A DNA stretch of 64,000 nt from Selenomonadales bacterium 4137-cl (GTDB lineage Bacteria > Bacillota > Negativicutes > Sporomusales > UBA7701). Position numbers and translations under genes: made by a program. Positions 23,240-33,800 of this stretch are shown here, one piece after another; positions within the stretch are counted from its first letter, which is position 1, and each line of letters begins with the position of its first letter. The notes under the pieces were generated by a model that was not told the DNA's origin, made no database searches, and worked only from the letters and a program-made list of their open reading frames with translations. Location of the stretch: contig JAUOZS010000001.1 of the NCBI GenBank assembly GCA_032334055.1, positions 1,276,501 to 1,340,500 of the forward strand. The letters run 5' to 3'.

Positions 23240-25012
23240 TTGGCGGACTTAAAGAAAGTCGTAATGAACCCTGACGGCGGTGTCATCAAGAACCAACCGA
23301 AGTCCATTATCCCAGACAATTCGTGGGTTGATGCGATGAATGTCCGCTTTCGGCAGGGTAGTGTCCAGAGGGTTGAGGGTTGGATGGGATTCCAGAACCT
23401 CCAACTCGATAGCAGGGTGATGTGGATAGACAATCTCTATGTCACTAGCGATTACAACGCCGCCTGGCTCATGTTCCATAGCGTCAATAGGATTTACTTC
23501 TACGACGATTCCGAGAGGACTCTGGTGGATATCACCAACGAACCCTTTTCCAATGGGCCTGACGGTTACACGATGGCGGAGAATATCAACGACTGGTATG
23601 TCTTCACTAATCTCGTTGACAACATCCAATACTGGGATGGAACGATGGAGAAAGTTGAAAAGCTACCCGGTCTATGGGACCCTTCGCAATGGCTACCGAA
23701 TCACGACTATGTCGAAGGTGACCATTGCCGTCCCACCAACGCCAATCTCAACGGTCTGATGTACCGTTGTAAGGTTACAGGGACTTCCGGCGAAACTGAA
23801 CCGCCCTGGCCAACCTCTGGCGGTATCAATGACGGTACTGCCAGGTGGGAGATGGTGGGTGGCTACGGTTTAGAAGGTGGCGGCGTAGACTGTCGAGCCA
23901 AGTGTATGCTAAATTACAACGGCTTCCTCATCCTTGGGCATACCGTCGAAGATGGTATAAACTACCCGCAACGTGTCCGGTGGAGCCAATGGAATAATTG
24001 CACCATATGGCACAACAATGAGGACGGCTCCGGTCAGGCCGGATATGCTGATCTGACGGAAGGTGTTGACTGGGTGCAGTCTATCAAGCCTCTTGGAGCC
24101 TACATCGTAGTGTACAAGGAGCGTTCCATACAGGTTGTTTCCTATGTCGGCGGCGACCTCATCTGGGACAGGCGACCTGCGATTATCGGTACTGGCTTGA
24201 TTTCTCCTTACGCCCTCGTGGACTTGGGCGATGAGCATATCTTCGTTGGGCCGGATAACATCTATAGCTTCGACCTTATCGAACCCAAAGTGGCGGGTGA
24301 TGCGATAGCGAAGGAGTTCTTCCGCATCCTCATTCCTGACAAGTCGAACCAAATCCGTGGCTTCTTCGTTGAAGAGGTTCCGGAGGTCTGGTTCGCTTTT
24401 CATTCTATCAACAATGAAGCCGCTATTAATGGAGACTCCAACGCCCCCTTTGACATGGCTCTGGTGTACAATACCGATACCAAAGCGTGGTCGTTGCGCG
24501 AGATGCCCATGGTCTGCTTCGGCTATTACAACAAGCAGGATACTACGACCATCGACGATATCGACGTTGAGATTGATGCTATGGACTGGGCCATTGATAC
24601 CAGTACCAAACTCCAGAATGCCCCTATCAACATCTGCGGCGACGAGACTGGGAAGTTATATTTCTTCGACGGTCAGAGCAGGAACAATGTTGACTACGAG
24701 GCATGGGCGGTATCCAAGTACTTCGACATGGATAAGCCGGAACTGATGAAGAGGGTTAAGCGGATACAGGTTATGACTTCAAGGGAGGGCGACTACAACC
24801 TTGAAATCTATCTTGGAGCCGCCAATAGTTCCGACGATGAGCCGACTTGGTACGGGCCGTTCAACATGAATCTCTCCAAACTCTATCCACCGTGGGTCGA
24901 TATGGATATCACCGCACGCTACTTTTCAGTCAAGTTCCGGACGGCACACCGCAATGAGCCTTTCACGATAACAGGATATATCATTTACTACGAAGAACGG
25001 GGTGATATCTAG
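23240..25012 (+). CDS. Tail hub / tubular protein B-like (P22 gp10-like)
   Basis: 590 residues from TTG 23240. Repeated strands of the type NDWYVFTNLVDNIQYWDG and CMLNYNGFLILGHTV fit the beta-propeller nozzle or hub of podovirus tails (T7 gp12, P22 gp10 families). An insertion near residues 155-210 (DYVEGDHCRPTNANLNGLMY) resembles a small chitin-binding-type module. It most likely forms the tail tip that meets the cell surface. Confidence 0.72.
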   Translation: MADLKKVVMNPDGGVIKNQPKSIIPDNSWVDAMNVRFRQGSVQRVEGWMGFQNLQLDSRVMWIDNLYVTSDYNAAWLMFHSVNRIYFYDDSERTLVDITNEPFSNGPDGYTMAENINDWYVFTNLVDNIQYWDGTMEKVEKLPGLWDPSQWLPNHDYVEGDHCRPTNANLNGLMYRCKVTGTSGETEPPWPTSGGINDGTARWEMVGGYGLEGGGVDCRAKCMLNYNGFLILGHTVEDGINYPQRVRWSQWNNCTIWHNNEDGSGQAGYADLTEGVDWVQSIKPLGAYIVVYKERSIQVVSYVGGDLIWDRRPAIIGTGLISPYALVDLGDEHIFVGPDNIYSFDLIEPKVAGDAIAKEFFRILIPDKSNQIRGFFVEEVPEVWFAFHSINNEAAINGDSNAPFDMALVYNTDTKAWSLREMPMVCFGYYNKQDTTTIDDIDVEIDAMDWAIDTSTKLQNAPINICGDETGKLYFFDGQSRNNVDYEAWAVSKYFDMDKPELMKRVKRIQVMTSREGDYNLEIYLGAANSSDDEPTWYGPFNMNLSKLYPPWVDMDITARYFSVKFRTAHRNEPFTITGYIIYYEERGDI

Positions 25013-25200
25013 TGGCGATAAATATCAACACAGTAGCACGCCCTCCGATTCTGCCAACTAGCATTGATGACGATGGGCGCCTGTTCATCAAAGGACTCAA
25101 AGACTATCTCAATCGTCTTTCTCTTGTCGTTGAGCAACTCACCGATGCGGTAAGGGAGATTGATAGCCGACTGGAGAAATTGGAGCATCCCGATGCCTAG
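25012..25200 (+). CDS. Small phage protein, 62 aa
   Basis: Starts at GTG 25012, overlapping the hub stop (TAGTG). A helical C-terminus (LNRLSLVVEQLTDAVREID) suggests a coiled-coil. Similar short proteins lie between tail hub and internal virion genes in other podoviruses. Function unknown. Confidence 0.6.
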   Translation: MAININTVARPPILPTSIDDDGRLFIKGLKDYLNRLSLVVEQLTDAVREIDSRLEKLEHPDA

Positions 25201-25534
25201 TGCCATCCAGTTCGTAGAAATGGCAAAGGACTATGTCAAAAGGACGAAGGGAGAAACGACACTTTTCGAACTTTGTGACATGGCGACCAACAACGAGGTC
25301 TACATGGATGATAAGGGGTTCTTCATTTATTCGGTCTACCGTGACGAGTTCTGGTGTCACTACATCTACGCCAAGAAGGTAGGGGACATCGATCATCTCA
25401 TCAAAATAGGAGAGGAAATAGCCAGAGCCTTGGGTGCTAGGGTGGTTAAAGTTTTAACCCCCTACCCCAAGGCTATCGAAAAACGGTACGGCTACAAACC
25501 GACCCAAACTCTTATGGTTAAGGAGGTAAGGTAA
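25193..25534 (+). CDS. GNAT-like small phage protein
   Basis: 113 residues from ATG 25193 (GGAG seven bases before). The pattern of strands and IKIGEEIARALGARVVKVLT, then KAIEKRYGYKPTQTLMVKE, resembles the second half of an acetyltransferase fold, and T7-like phages have a similar protein (gp13) in this position. The acetyl-CoA motif is not clear, so a structural role is equally possible. It is coupled to neighbours by short overlaps. Confidence 0.5.
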   Translation: MPSAIQFVEMAKDYVKRTKGETTLFELCDMATNNEVYMDDKGFFIYSVYRDEFWCHYIYAKKVGDIDHLIKIGEEIARALGARVVKVLTPYPKAIEKRYGYKPTQTLMVKEVR

Positions 25535-26730
25535 TGGGCGACCCTTTCAGCAAAAAGACTTCTAGTACTTCCCATACCGAACCGTTTACTGGCAAGATGG
25601 CGGGGGAATATAATCAACTCCTCCAGACTGCCAAAAGTAGGTTCAATAACAACCCATTCGCATCTGACCTTTCCAACTTGGGCGCTTGGCAAAGGGATAC
25701 CTCCGGTGTCCAACAGTCCAGAGCCTATCTAAATAATCTAACTAACAATCCGTTTATCGCTAGTTGGGCATCCGGTCAGTACGCCGATCCTACGCAAGAC
25801 CCCACCACCATGGCGGCGTATCGGATGGGCATGAATGATATCCGGAAAAGCTTCGGTGGCATGATGGATCAGACCAACTCCACCTTCGCAGGCAGGGGCT
25901 TCGGCAACAGCTCGATGCGGCTCAATAGCCTCACCAAGCAGGCACAGGATGTCTCTGACCAACAGAGCAGGTTCTCCACCCAGTTCATGTCACAGGCCAA
26001 GAAGGACAATATGGACTACACCTTCAAAGCCAACGAACTCCAGAATCAATGGTATCAGTTCCTGCGTCAACAGGGTCTGGATGAAACCCAACTCTCCGCC
26101 GACGAGTACAACCGTCAGTTGGAACTCTTTAAGCAGAGGGTTGGTCTGGATGACAAGACTTTCATGGAATACGCTTCCGCCGTCGAGATGGGCAAGAACC
26201 CCACAACTACCGCCGAACAGACGGAGTCTGGTGGTTGGGGTGGCTCCGTGCTTGGCGCCCTGGCAGGTTTCTATGGAGCCAAGGCAGGCAAGACCGCCAA
26301 AGCCGGTACTACTACTTGCTTCATAGCGGGTACGATGGTAGCCACGCCGGAGGGCGACAAAGCCATCGAAGACCTTGTGCCTGGCGACATCGTCTACGGC
26401 GTTGACATGGAAGAGGTGGAAGTCGAAAAAATCTTCACTTCGATGGCCGAAGCCGTCACCATGGTCACAAATGACGGCGGCGTAACCTGCACTAAGGAGC
26501 AACTCTTCTTCACCGATAAGGGTGTCTTCACCACCGTGGAAGCATTGAAAGTCGGTGACAAGATAGCCAACATCAACGGCGGGTATTCCATCGTGGAAGC
26601 CATTGTGCCGCACGGCAACGACATTGTCTACGATATCAACGTCGATACCAGAGAGAACGTCTTCTACGTCAATGGCTTACTAACTATAGGTTTCGGAGGT
26701 GAACCGGATGAGTGGGTGGAACTGGGGTAG
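25534..26730 (+). CDS. Internal virion protein with C-terminal Hint domain
   Basis: 398 residues. The first 240 are helical and Gln/Asn-rich, as in podovirus internal virion proteins. After a Gly/Ala-rich linker, residues 262-398 are a Hint (hedgehog/intein) domain: it begins CFIAGTMVATPEGDKAIEDL, has VPGDIVYG, and ends NVFYVNGLLTIG. Cys262 is the expected nucleophile. The C-terminal HN dipeptide needed for splicing is absent, so N-terminal cleavage or attachment is more likely than splicing. A possible role is release or linking of the helical part in the virion. Confidence 0.75.
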   Translation: MGDPFSKKTSSTSHTEPFTGKMAGEYNQLLQTAKSRFNNNPFASDLSNLGAWQRDTSGVQQSRAYLNNLTNNPFIASWASGQYADPTQDPTTMAAYRMGMNDIRKSFGGMMDQTNSTFAGRGFGNSSMRLNSLTKQAQDVSDQQSRFSTQFMSQAKKDNMDYTFKANELQNQWYQFLRQQGLDETQLSADEYNRQLELFKQRVGLDDKTFMEYASAVEMGKNPTTTAEQTESGGWGGSVLGALAGFYGAKAGKTAKAGTTTCFIAGTMVATPEGDKAIEDLVPGDIVYGVDMEEVEVEKIFTSMAEAVTMVTNDGGVTCTKEQLFFTDKGVFTTVEALKVGDKIANINGGYSIVEAIVPHGNDIVYDINVDTRENVFYVNGLLTIGFGGEPDEWVELG

Positions 26731-27823
26731 TGATTTCGTTCAAGGCTACGGCATAACCTCCGACATTGTCCGGAAGGCACAGAACGACGAGTGGACGAGG
26801 GGGCTACAGGTAGGCTCCGGCAAGGTTCTTAGTAGAGCCGCCCAAATCCTAGCCGAAAACCAGGGGGCCGTTGGTGCAGATGGCAAGCCTGTCGCACCGA
26901 TTACGACTGGTCAGTTGTTCAACCAACTGGTCAAGGAGGGTTTCGATCCTGCTCATATCGGTCAAGCCTTCACCCAAGCGGAAGCGATGTACAAGGGTAA
27001 CACCGCCGACCTCAAACGGAATTCCTACATGAAGTCCGCAGACACCATGCCTGCGGAAGGGTCTTCCCCCTCCGCCTTCGGTCAATGGTATACTAAGTCC
27101 AGAATGGGAGCCGGAGATGCTCCGGATATGTCGGGTGTTCTTCTTGCTGCGCCGTCCTATCAACAGAAGGATACGAATCTGGGCAACAAAGTCCAGACTA
27201 CAACCTTCGACACCCACAAAGGTGCAGATCAACCTGGCGGCATAAATAATCCTACCGTCACGACCAAAGACCTGACCAAGGTCGGCGAGATGAAGGTTGG
27301 TTCGAAAGGCTTCGTCTACGAATATAGTCCTCAAGGCGTAAGGACTGTCGCCACTTACGATGACCCCGAATATCGTGCAGCGGTGCAAGAGGCCAAGAAG
27401 AACAACGAATGGCTCCGCTATGAAGGCAACTACAAGAGCCTGCTAGATAAGCATACCGAATGGGTGAAAAACAATCCGGATGCGGATGAGTGGGATTCCC
27501 CGCATTATAACATGCTTCTTTCGATGGAGAAGAGTATGGAGAGAATCCAACCGGGTTCGTCTGGTGGCTATGCCCATAGCAAGATTTATAGTCCAGACGC
27601 GCTCGACAACTACCTCCAGAAGAGGGTCTGGGAATCCCTTGGAAAGGTCAATAGTAGAGGTGATCGCAACAAACAGTTCGATGACCTTATTGCCCCAGGC
27701 AGCAAGTTCAACCAGAACGTGGTGCAGATGCTTTTGGTTAAGCACAAAGGCGACCGCCTAGCAGCCGCCCAAGAATATGACAATATCGTAAAGTCGGTAA
27801 AAACTGAAATCAACAAGTGGTAA
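26708..27823 (+). CDS. Internal virion protein, 371 aa
   Basis: ATG 26708 follows GGAGGTGAACCG, starting inside the end of the Hint gene. The protein is soluble and helical with low-complexity stretches (GGINNPTVTTKDLTKVG) and no peptidase motif that I can identify. Its position before the giant protein suggests an ejection protein like the middle one of the T7 or P22 sets. Confidence 0.6.
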   Translation: MSGWNWGSDFVQGYGITSDIVRKAQNDEWTRGLQVGSGKVLSRAAQILAENQGAVGADGKPVAPITTGQLFNQLVKEGFDPAHIGQAFTQAEAMYKGNTADLKRNSYMKSADTMPAEGSSPSAFGQWYTKSRMGAGDAPDMSGVLLAAPSYQQKDTNLGNKVQTTTFDTHKGADQPGGINNPTVTTKDLTKVGEMKVGSKGFVYEYSPQGVRTVATYDDPEYRAAVQEAKKNNEWLRYEGNYKSLLDKHTEWVKNNPDADEWDSPHYNMLLSMEKSMERIQPGSSGGYAHSKIYSPDALDNYLQKRVWESLGKVNSRGDRNKQFDDLIAPGSKFNQNVVQMLLVKHKGDRLAAAQEYDNIVKSVKTEINKW

Positions 27824-27839
27824 TCACGGAGGTGTATCC

Positions 27840-30800
27840 ATGGCAGGATTAAGTCCCGAAGCAATGAGGGCTTTTGGATTGACCGAAGACGATATAATAT
27901 CGCAAGCCTCGCAGGGTGGAAAATTAAACCAAGATGACCCAAGGTTTGCCGGATTGAGCAACGAGGCGAGGGCAGCTTTCGGTCTTCCGCCCCGCGCCGC
28001 AGGTTCTCAACCTGCTACGACCACCTCGACTCAACAGCCCATCATCAATACGCAGGATGGCACTGTATCCTATCCCGGTCAGGAAACTGGAATGGTAAGT
28101 TCCATAAAGAAGGGTTGGGCAAGTGGTAGCCGCAATGTCCGCCTGGCCGAGATTGGTTGGGAGCAGATGCTTGATGCTTTCAAGACCGGACAATGGTCTA
28201 CCAAGGGAGAAGACGAGGCCAAGCTAATTGAGGAGGATATCAAAAAGAATCCTGACCCAGAAGGATTCGACCCCCTCCACTACGCCTCTCAACAAGTAGC
28301 CAACTGGAAACTGGTGGCGAAAGGTGCTACTGAAAGGGGCGGTCAAGCCGCATTTGTTCTGGGTGCGGCTGGCGCCCCTATTGCAGGCGTAGGCGCGGTT
28401 CCCGGCCTTGTCGGCGGTAGTATCTTCGGTGGTAGGGTTGGTGCGGCAGAAGGTATGGCTATCCTTGAGGGTGGTCAGGCTTTTCGTGAATTTTCCCAAC
28501 TGACCGGTCCCAACGGTGAGCGTGTCGATCCGACGAAAGCCGCCGCAATGGCTCTCGCGGTTGGCGCCGCAAACGCGGGACTTGAATACACCTCCTTGAA
28601 GTACCTTGCCAAACTCATCCCCGGTGGCGACAAGATTCTTGGCTCACTTGGCGAGAAGGAATTCAAGGATATCGCCGCAGGTGGCAAGAAGGCGGTAATG
28701 AAGGAGATTGCCAAACGGTATCTGGGTGCGGTAGTGGCGGAAAACGTCACCGAACAGTTACAGAACCAGACCGTGAACGCCGCAGAAGCTTATCTCCGGA
28801 AAGTAACTGGTTTGCCCGGTTTCGACACTGGAAAACTGATTCCGGAAGCCATCCAGACCGCCAACGCTACCACGCAGGCGGTAGGTACGCTAGGTATCCC
28901 CGGCGTAGCTATCTCCGGTGTTCATGGTATGCGGCAAGTCAAGAAACAGGATATGGCTAACCCCAATCCTGTACTAGATAATGTGACTGACTATACGGAG
29001 TCTCCACTCAAGTTCTCCGAAGCCAACAACCCCAACTGGGATAACGTGGATGCAGTCCACAAGGATGCTACCGCCGCCTTCTGGCCTATCTTCGGTAGGC
29101 TTGGACTTAACGTAGAGATTTCCTCTGGCTACCGCGACGAGGAACGCAACCGCGCCGTAGGCGGTGTAGAAGGTTCCAATCACACAAAAGGTCTTGCCGT
29201 AGACTTCGTCCTCACCGACGAGAACGGCAAGGAGCTGCAAGCAGGCGACCCAAGGGTAGACCAACTGATAGCCGCCGCCAAAGAGCAAGGTTGGCAGGAA
29301 GTCCTCTTCCATGATAGTGGGAGTGGGCTTCATTTGCATCTGGGCAATTTCCAAGGTCAAGTTCGTCCGTCCCTCAAGGGCGATGGAAAAACTGTAGCCT
29401 TCAACCCCAACGGTGAGCAGGCAGAGGTCAAAGACTTGACTCCGGATGCAGGCAAGGTTGTTGGCGGAGATATCCGTTCCAGAATCTCTGAACTGGTCAA
29501 CGCCGGAGCTTACGAAGAGGCCAAGGGGCTTGCCAACCAGTTCGGTATGACCGATGTAGTCAACGCCATCGATGAATTTGTTGCCAAGCAACAGATGCAG
29601 GCCACGGATACCATCACCCTCGCCAAGGCCGCGAGGGGAGAGGTCAATGCCGAAGTCCTCAAGGCAGGTAAGCAATCGGTAGAAGATGCCCAGTTCGACC
29701 CCACTAAATATAAGGGTAAGGTGGATATCGAACAGGCAGCCGAACCGACTGTGAACAACCTTCCTCCGTTCTCTGCCAAGGCCGCAGACGCAGGCATCTC
29801 TCTGGGTAACACCAAAGTAATCCCCAGAGCTGGCAACGTCGAGCAGATTGCCAAGGAGCAACAAGGCCAACAGGCCACGGCGAAGCCCATCAAACCAAAC
29901 GCCAAGCCTAACGAGGTCAACGCCCAAGAGGTTCTTGACAAGATGAAGCCGGATGGTGTCACCAAAGACAACGCCCACCAGTTCATGGCGAAGGCCGCGA
30001 GGGCATTGGAAACCGCTGCCAAGAATGGTATTGTTCCTGATGCGGTTCTCTCCCACGCCAAGCAACTGGCAGGCTTCTTTGGTCAACGGCAGGATGTCAC
30101 CCCTGAGTACAGTTCGGCTCTCAAAGCCTTCGGTAAGATGATTGACAGGGTAGAGGCTACCAACATTGAACGTCGGATGGAGTCCACCAATAGGGAAGGT
30201 CAGGCTTCGTTCCAGACCGTGGAGGAAATCCTCGCCAAGATGAGGCCGGAAGGTGTTACCAAGGCCAATGCAGGGGAGTATGTCTCCAAGGTCAATAACG
30301 TTCTCGCGGAAGAGGCCAAGGGTGGCAAAGTCGCCCAAGAGGTTCTCGACCACGCTAAACGGGCGGCGGAGTTCTTTGGTCGGTCCATCACCGACAAGGC
30401 GCACCAACGCTCACTAAATAAACTAAATAATACGATTAGCAGGGTTGAAAAGGCCAACAGGTTCTCGCCCATTACCCAAGGAGAGCGCAACACCTTCACC
30501 GCCCAGAGAGCCGTGGAACAGGGAGCCATTGATCCGGCGACTGGAGCAGTCGTGAACGACCTGTTCGGTAGAGGTGCGAACAACGCAGAAGTAGCCCATT
30601 TGGGTGATCTTAACAAAGCCTCGCAGGACATTATTGACAAACTCCGTGGACAACATCCTTCTCTTGACCAGGATAAAACCAGAGGGGTAGCGACCTTCTA
30701 TTCCTCCTTGAAGAAGACCATAGTCGGCCTCTTCAAGCATGGCAATCCTTGGACGGCGGCTCACGAATACGCCCATTCCTACTGGAATCTCCTGTCCGAC

Positions 30801-33800
30801 AAGGAGCGGATGGCGTACCGCAAATATGCGGATGCCACTAGGGCGGCATGGGTTGAACATACCGGACTAAAATATGAGAGTGCAGATTATCACGCCGAGA
30901 GGTTCGCAGATGAATTCTCGGCGTATTATTTTGAGAATCTTGAGGACACCAGACCCAACATCATCAACCGCATCTTCGCCAAGATGAAGGAAGTCTTCGA
31001 TGCCATCCTGACTCTCGTCCGCGCCCATCAGGCAACCAGAGAGAATCCGATGTACGAGAAGAACGCCAAGCCCCTGTTCGACGAGGCTCTCAAAGAGGCC
31101 AGAGAACCTGGCTCCCGGGCGACCCGACTGGAAGCCGAAAAGCAGGCCAATGAGAAACCTGCCCAACAGACCACGGAGGATGTCTCGTACTCCCAGACCA
31201 TCGAGGATAATGTCCGCCCTGCCCTCGGCAACGGCTTCCATTCTCAACTAATTAATATAGTTAGTAAGATGAACTTCAAAGCCATGCCGCCTGCCGATCT
31301 AAAAAATTATCTGGCAGCGAGGGTTAAAGCCGATGAACTGAAATGGTCTGGTATTAACGTCTGGCTCGATAACTTCAAAGGCAAGGTCACCAAGGACGAG
31401 GTAATGGATTACCTCAACACCGAGGGTAACCTTGGCCTGCAAATTGTCGAGATGAACGAAGACGATATCAACCGTTACAATCTAGCCGCCCAAGAACGAT
31501 TCGGCCTTTCCTACGAAGACCTTCCGGAATCCTTTAAGGAGTCCATCAACGAAGACTTCGATGGACACCCGCCTCGTTCTCCCCAATTCTCTAAATATAC
31601 CGTAGGGGGCGGCACGAATCACCGTGAGGTTATGTTGTCCCTTCCTGCAAAGGCATCTGGCACACCCACGGAAATCGACTGGATGGCTTTCGTCCGTGGT
31701 CAGATTACCGAGGAGCAGGTTCAAGGCCAACTCGATGCCAATGAGAGAGAGGCCAAGAAGAACTACACGGTTCCTATCGCCCATCAGTACGAACAGACAG
31801 AGGCCGATGTCAACCGTGTCGTTCACATCCGTGTTAATGACCGTGTAGTTGGCGGCAAGCGTGTCCTGTTCGTAGAGGAAATCCAATCCGACTGGGCGCA
31901 AGCAGGACGAAAGCAAGGCTTCGTTCCGGAGGGAGAAGTCCCGGACGGTCCGTGGCTCGATTCCACCGACAAGTGGCTCACTCTTGCCATCAAACAGATT
32001 GCTAAGATGGCGGCAGACGGTAACTACGATGTGGTGGCCGTAGCAACTGGCAAGCAGAACGCCAACCATTATAGCCTCAAAGAGGCCAAGGGCATGGAAA
32101 CCTTCTACGACAAAATCATCCCCACCAACCTGTCCAAGTTCCTCAAGCAATTCGATGTCAAGCCGACCAAGATTGATATCGGCTATGGGGCGCAGATTGG
32201 CTTTGAGATGAACGACAAAATCCGCAATGTTGCCGCACACGAAGGCTTTTCGATGTTCCAACCCTCTGGTCAGAATCTAAACCCTCAGAGCCAAGCCAAC
32301 TCCCTCAAGGATGTCAAGGCCATCGAGTTCGGCGCCAGATCGCTTGATATGGAAGCCAACCGCAACACTGTGCAGAAGTTGGTCAACGCAGGGTGGGTTA
32401 GAACCGACCATCCGGACGGCAGGGTTACGATAACTCGCGGTAATCCCCAGAAGCACCATATCCGCACACTAAATATAGACGGTATGGTGCGGAAGAAGTC
32501 CGAAACCTCCGGTGACGGCTTCTTCAAGATGATGCGTGATATGTACGACCACCTCCAGTACGAGATGGTTGACACCATCTATCCCATTATCTCCGAAACC
32601 AGGGGAACCGCCCTTGAGGACATGGGCAAGAAGATGTATCGCAAGGCATGGCTTGCTATCCGTGGCTCTCATTCCAAGGCGTTTGGGTATCTGTCCTTCG
32701 GCGATACCTATACCTATGAGGACGAGAACGGCGTAAGTCATACTGTTGATGTCCGCCCCTTCCAAGAAATCCTCAAGGAGATTCCCAAGGCCGACCTAGA
32801 TGATTTTGAAGAGTACATCATTGCCAAGCGTGTCAACGAATTGGCGGGGCGGGGTATTGAGCAGAAGATGTCGTGGGATGAGGCACGTAATATCATCCGC
32901 CGCACCGATGCCCAACATCCGGAATGGGCAGCTCTCCAGAAGCAACTGGTCGATGTCAACAACGGTGTCCTCTACAAGTTGATGAATGCTGGAGTTATTT
33001 CCAAGGAGTCGTTCAATCACTATGTGAATACGCACAAGGAGTATACGCCATTCGTCAAGAATGTCGAGGACTTCAACCTTGATGACTTCGTGAAGCACAT
33101 CAACGATGGTAGTATGGTTAACCTTCCGGCTCCGGTCAAGAAAATGAAGGGTGGCAAGCAGGACATCAAGTCTCCCATGCAGGAGATTGTTGCCCGAACC
33201 TTCCGCCTCATCGACATGGCGGAGCGGAACGAAGTGGGTAAGATGCTGATCCCTATGGCTCACAACCAGTCTGTATCCGACTTCGCCCACGAAGTACCGG
33301 AGGACTATAAAGGTCGTGAGGGTGTCGTGTCCGTCTGGGATAATGGACAGAAGCGATACTTCCAAGTGACTTCGGCGATGAATGATGCCCTCAAGGTATT
33401 CAACGAAAAGCAGGCAGGTTTCATCTTCAAGATGGCTCAGATGCCTAGCCGTTGGCTCCGTTGGGGCGCCACTATCACGCCGACCTTCATGTTCACCAAC
33501 GCCGTCCGTGACACGGTTACCGCCTGGTTCTTCTCTCAACACGGCTTCCTGCCGATCTACGACACCATCCGTGGCCTCGCCCATGTAATCGGCAAGACGC
33601 AACTGTACGAAGAGTGGATAAAAGACGGTGGGGCTTTCGGTGGGCAAATCAATGAGATTCAAGACATCATGCGCTTCGGCGTAATGAGGGAAGTCAAGAA
33701 TTTCTCCGACAAGAACATCTTCCAAAAGCTTGTCACCCCCCTCACTTGGACGAATGATGTTCTGGCTGCCATGTCCCAAGCAGTAGACCAAGCTACTCGT

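Noticed and set aside
30220..30450. Tandem repeat in the giant virion protein as a possible mobile or CRISPR-like repeat
   Set aside because: The similarity is at protein level over about 98 residues, fitting a duplicated helical domain; no short DNA repeats with spacers were seen anywhere in the window.
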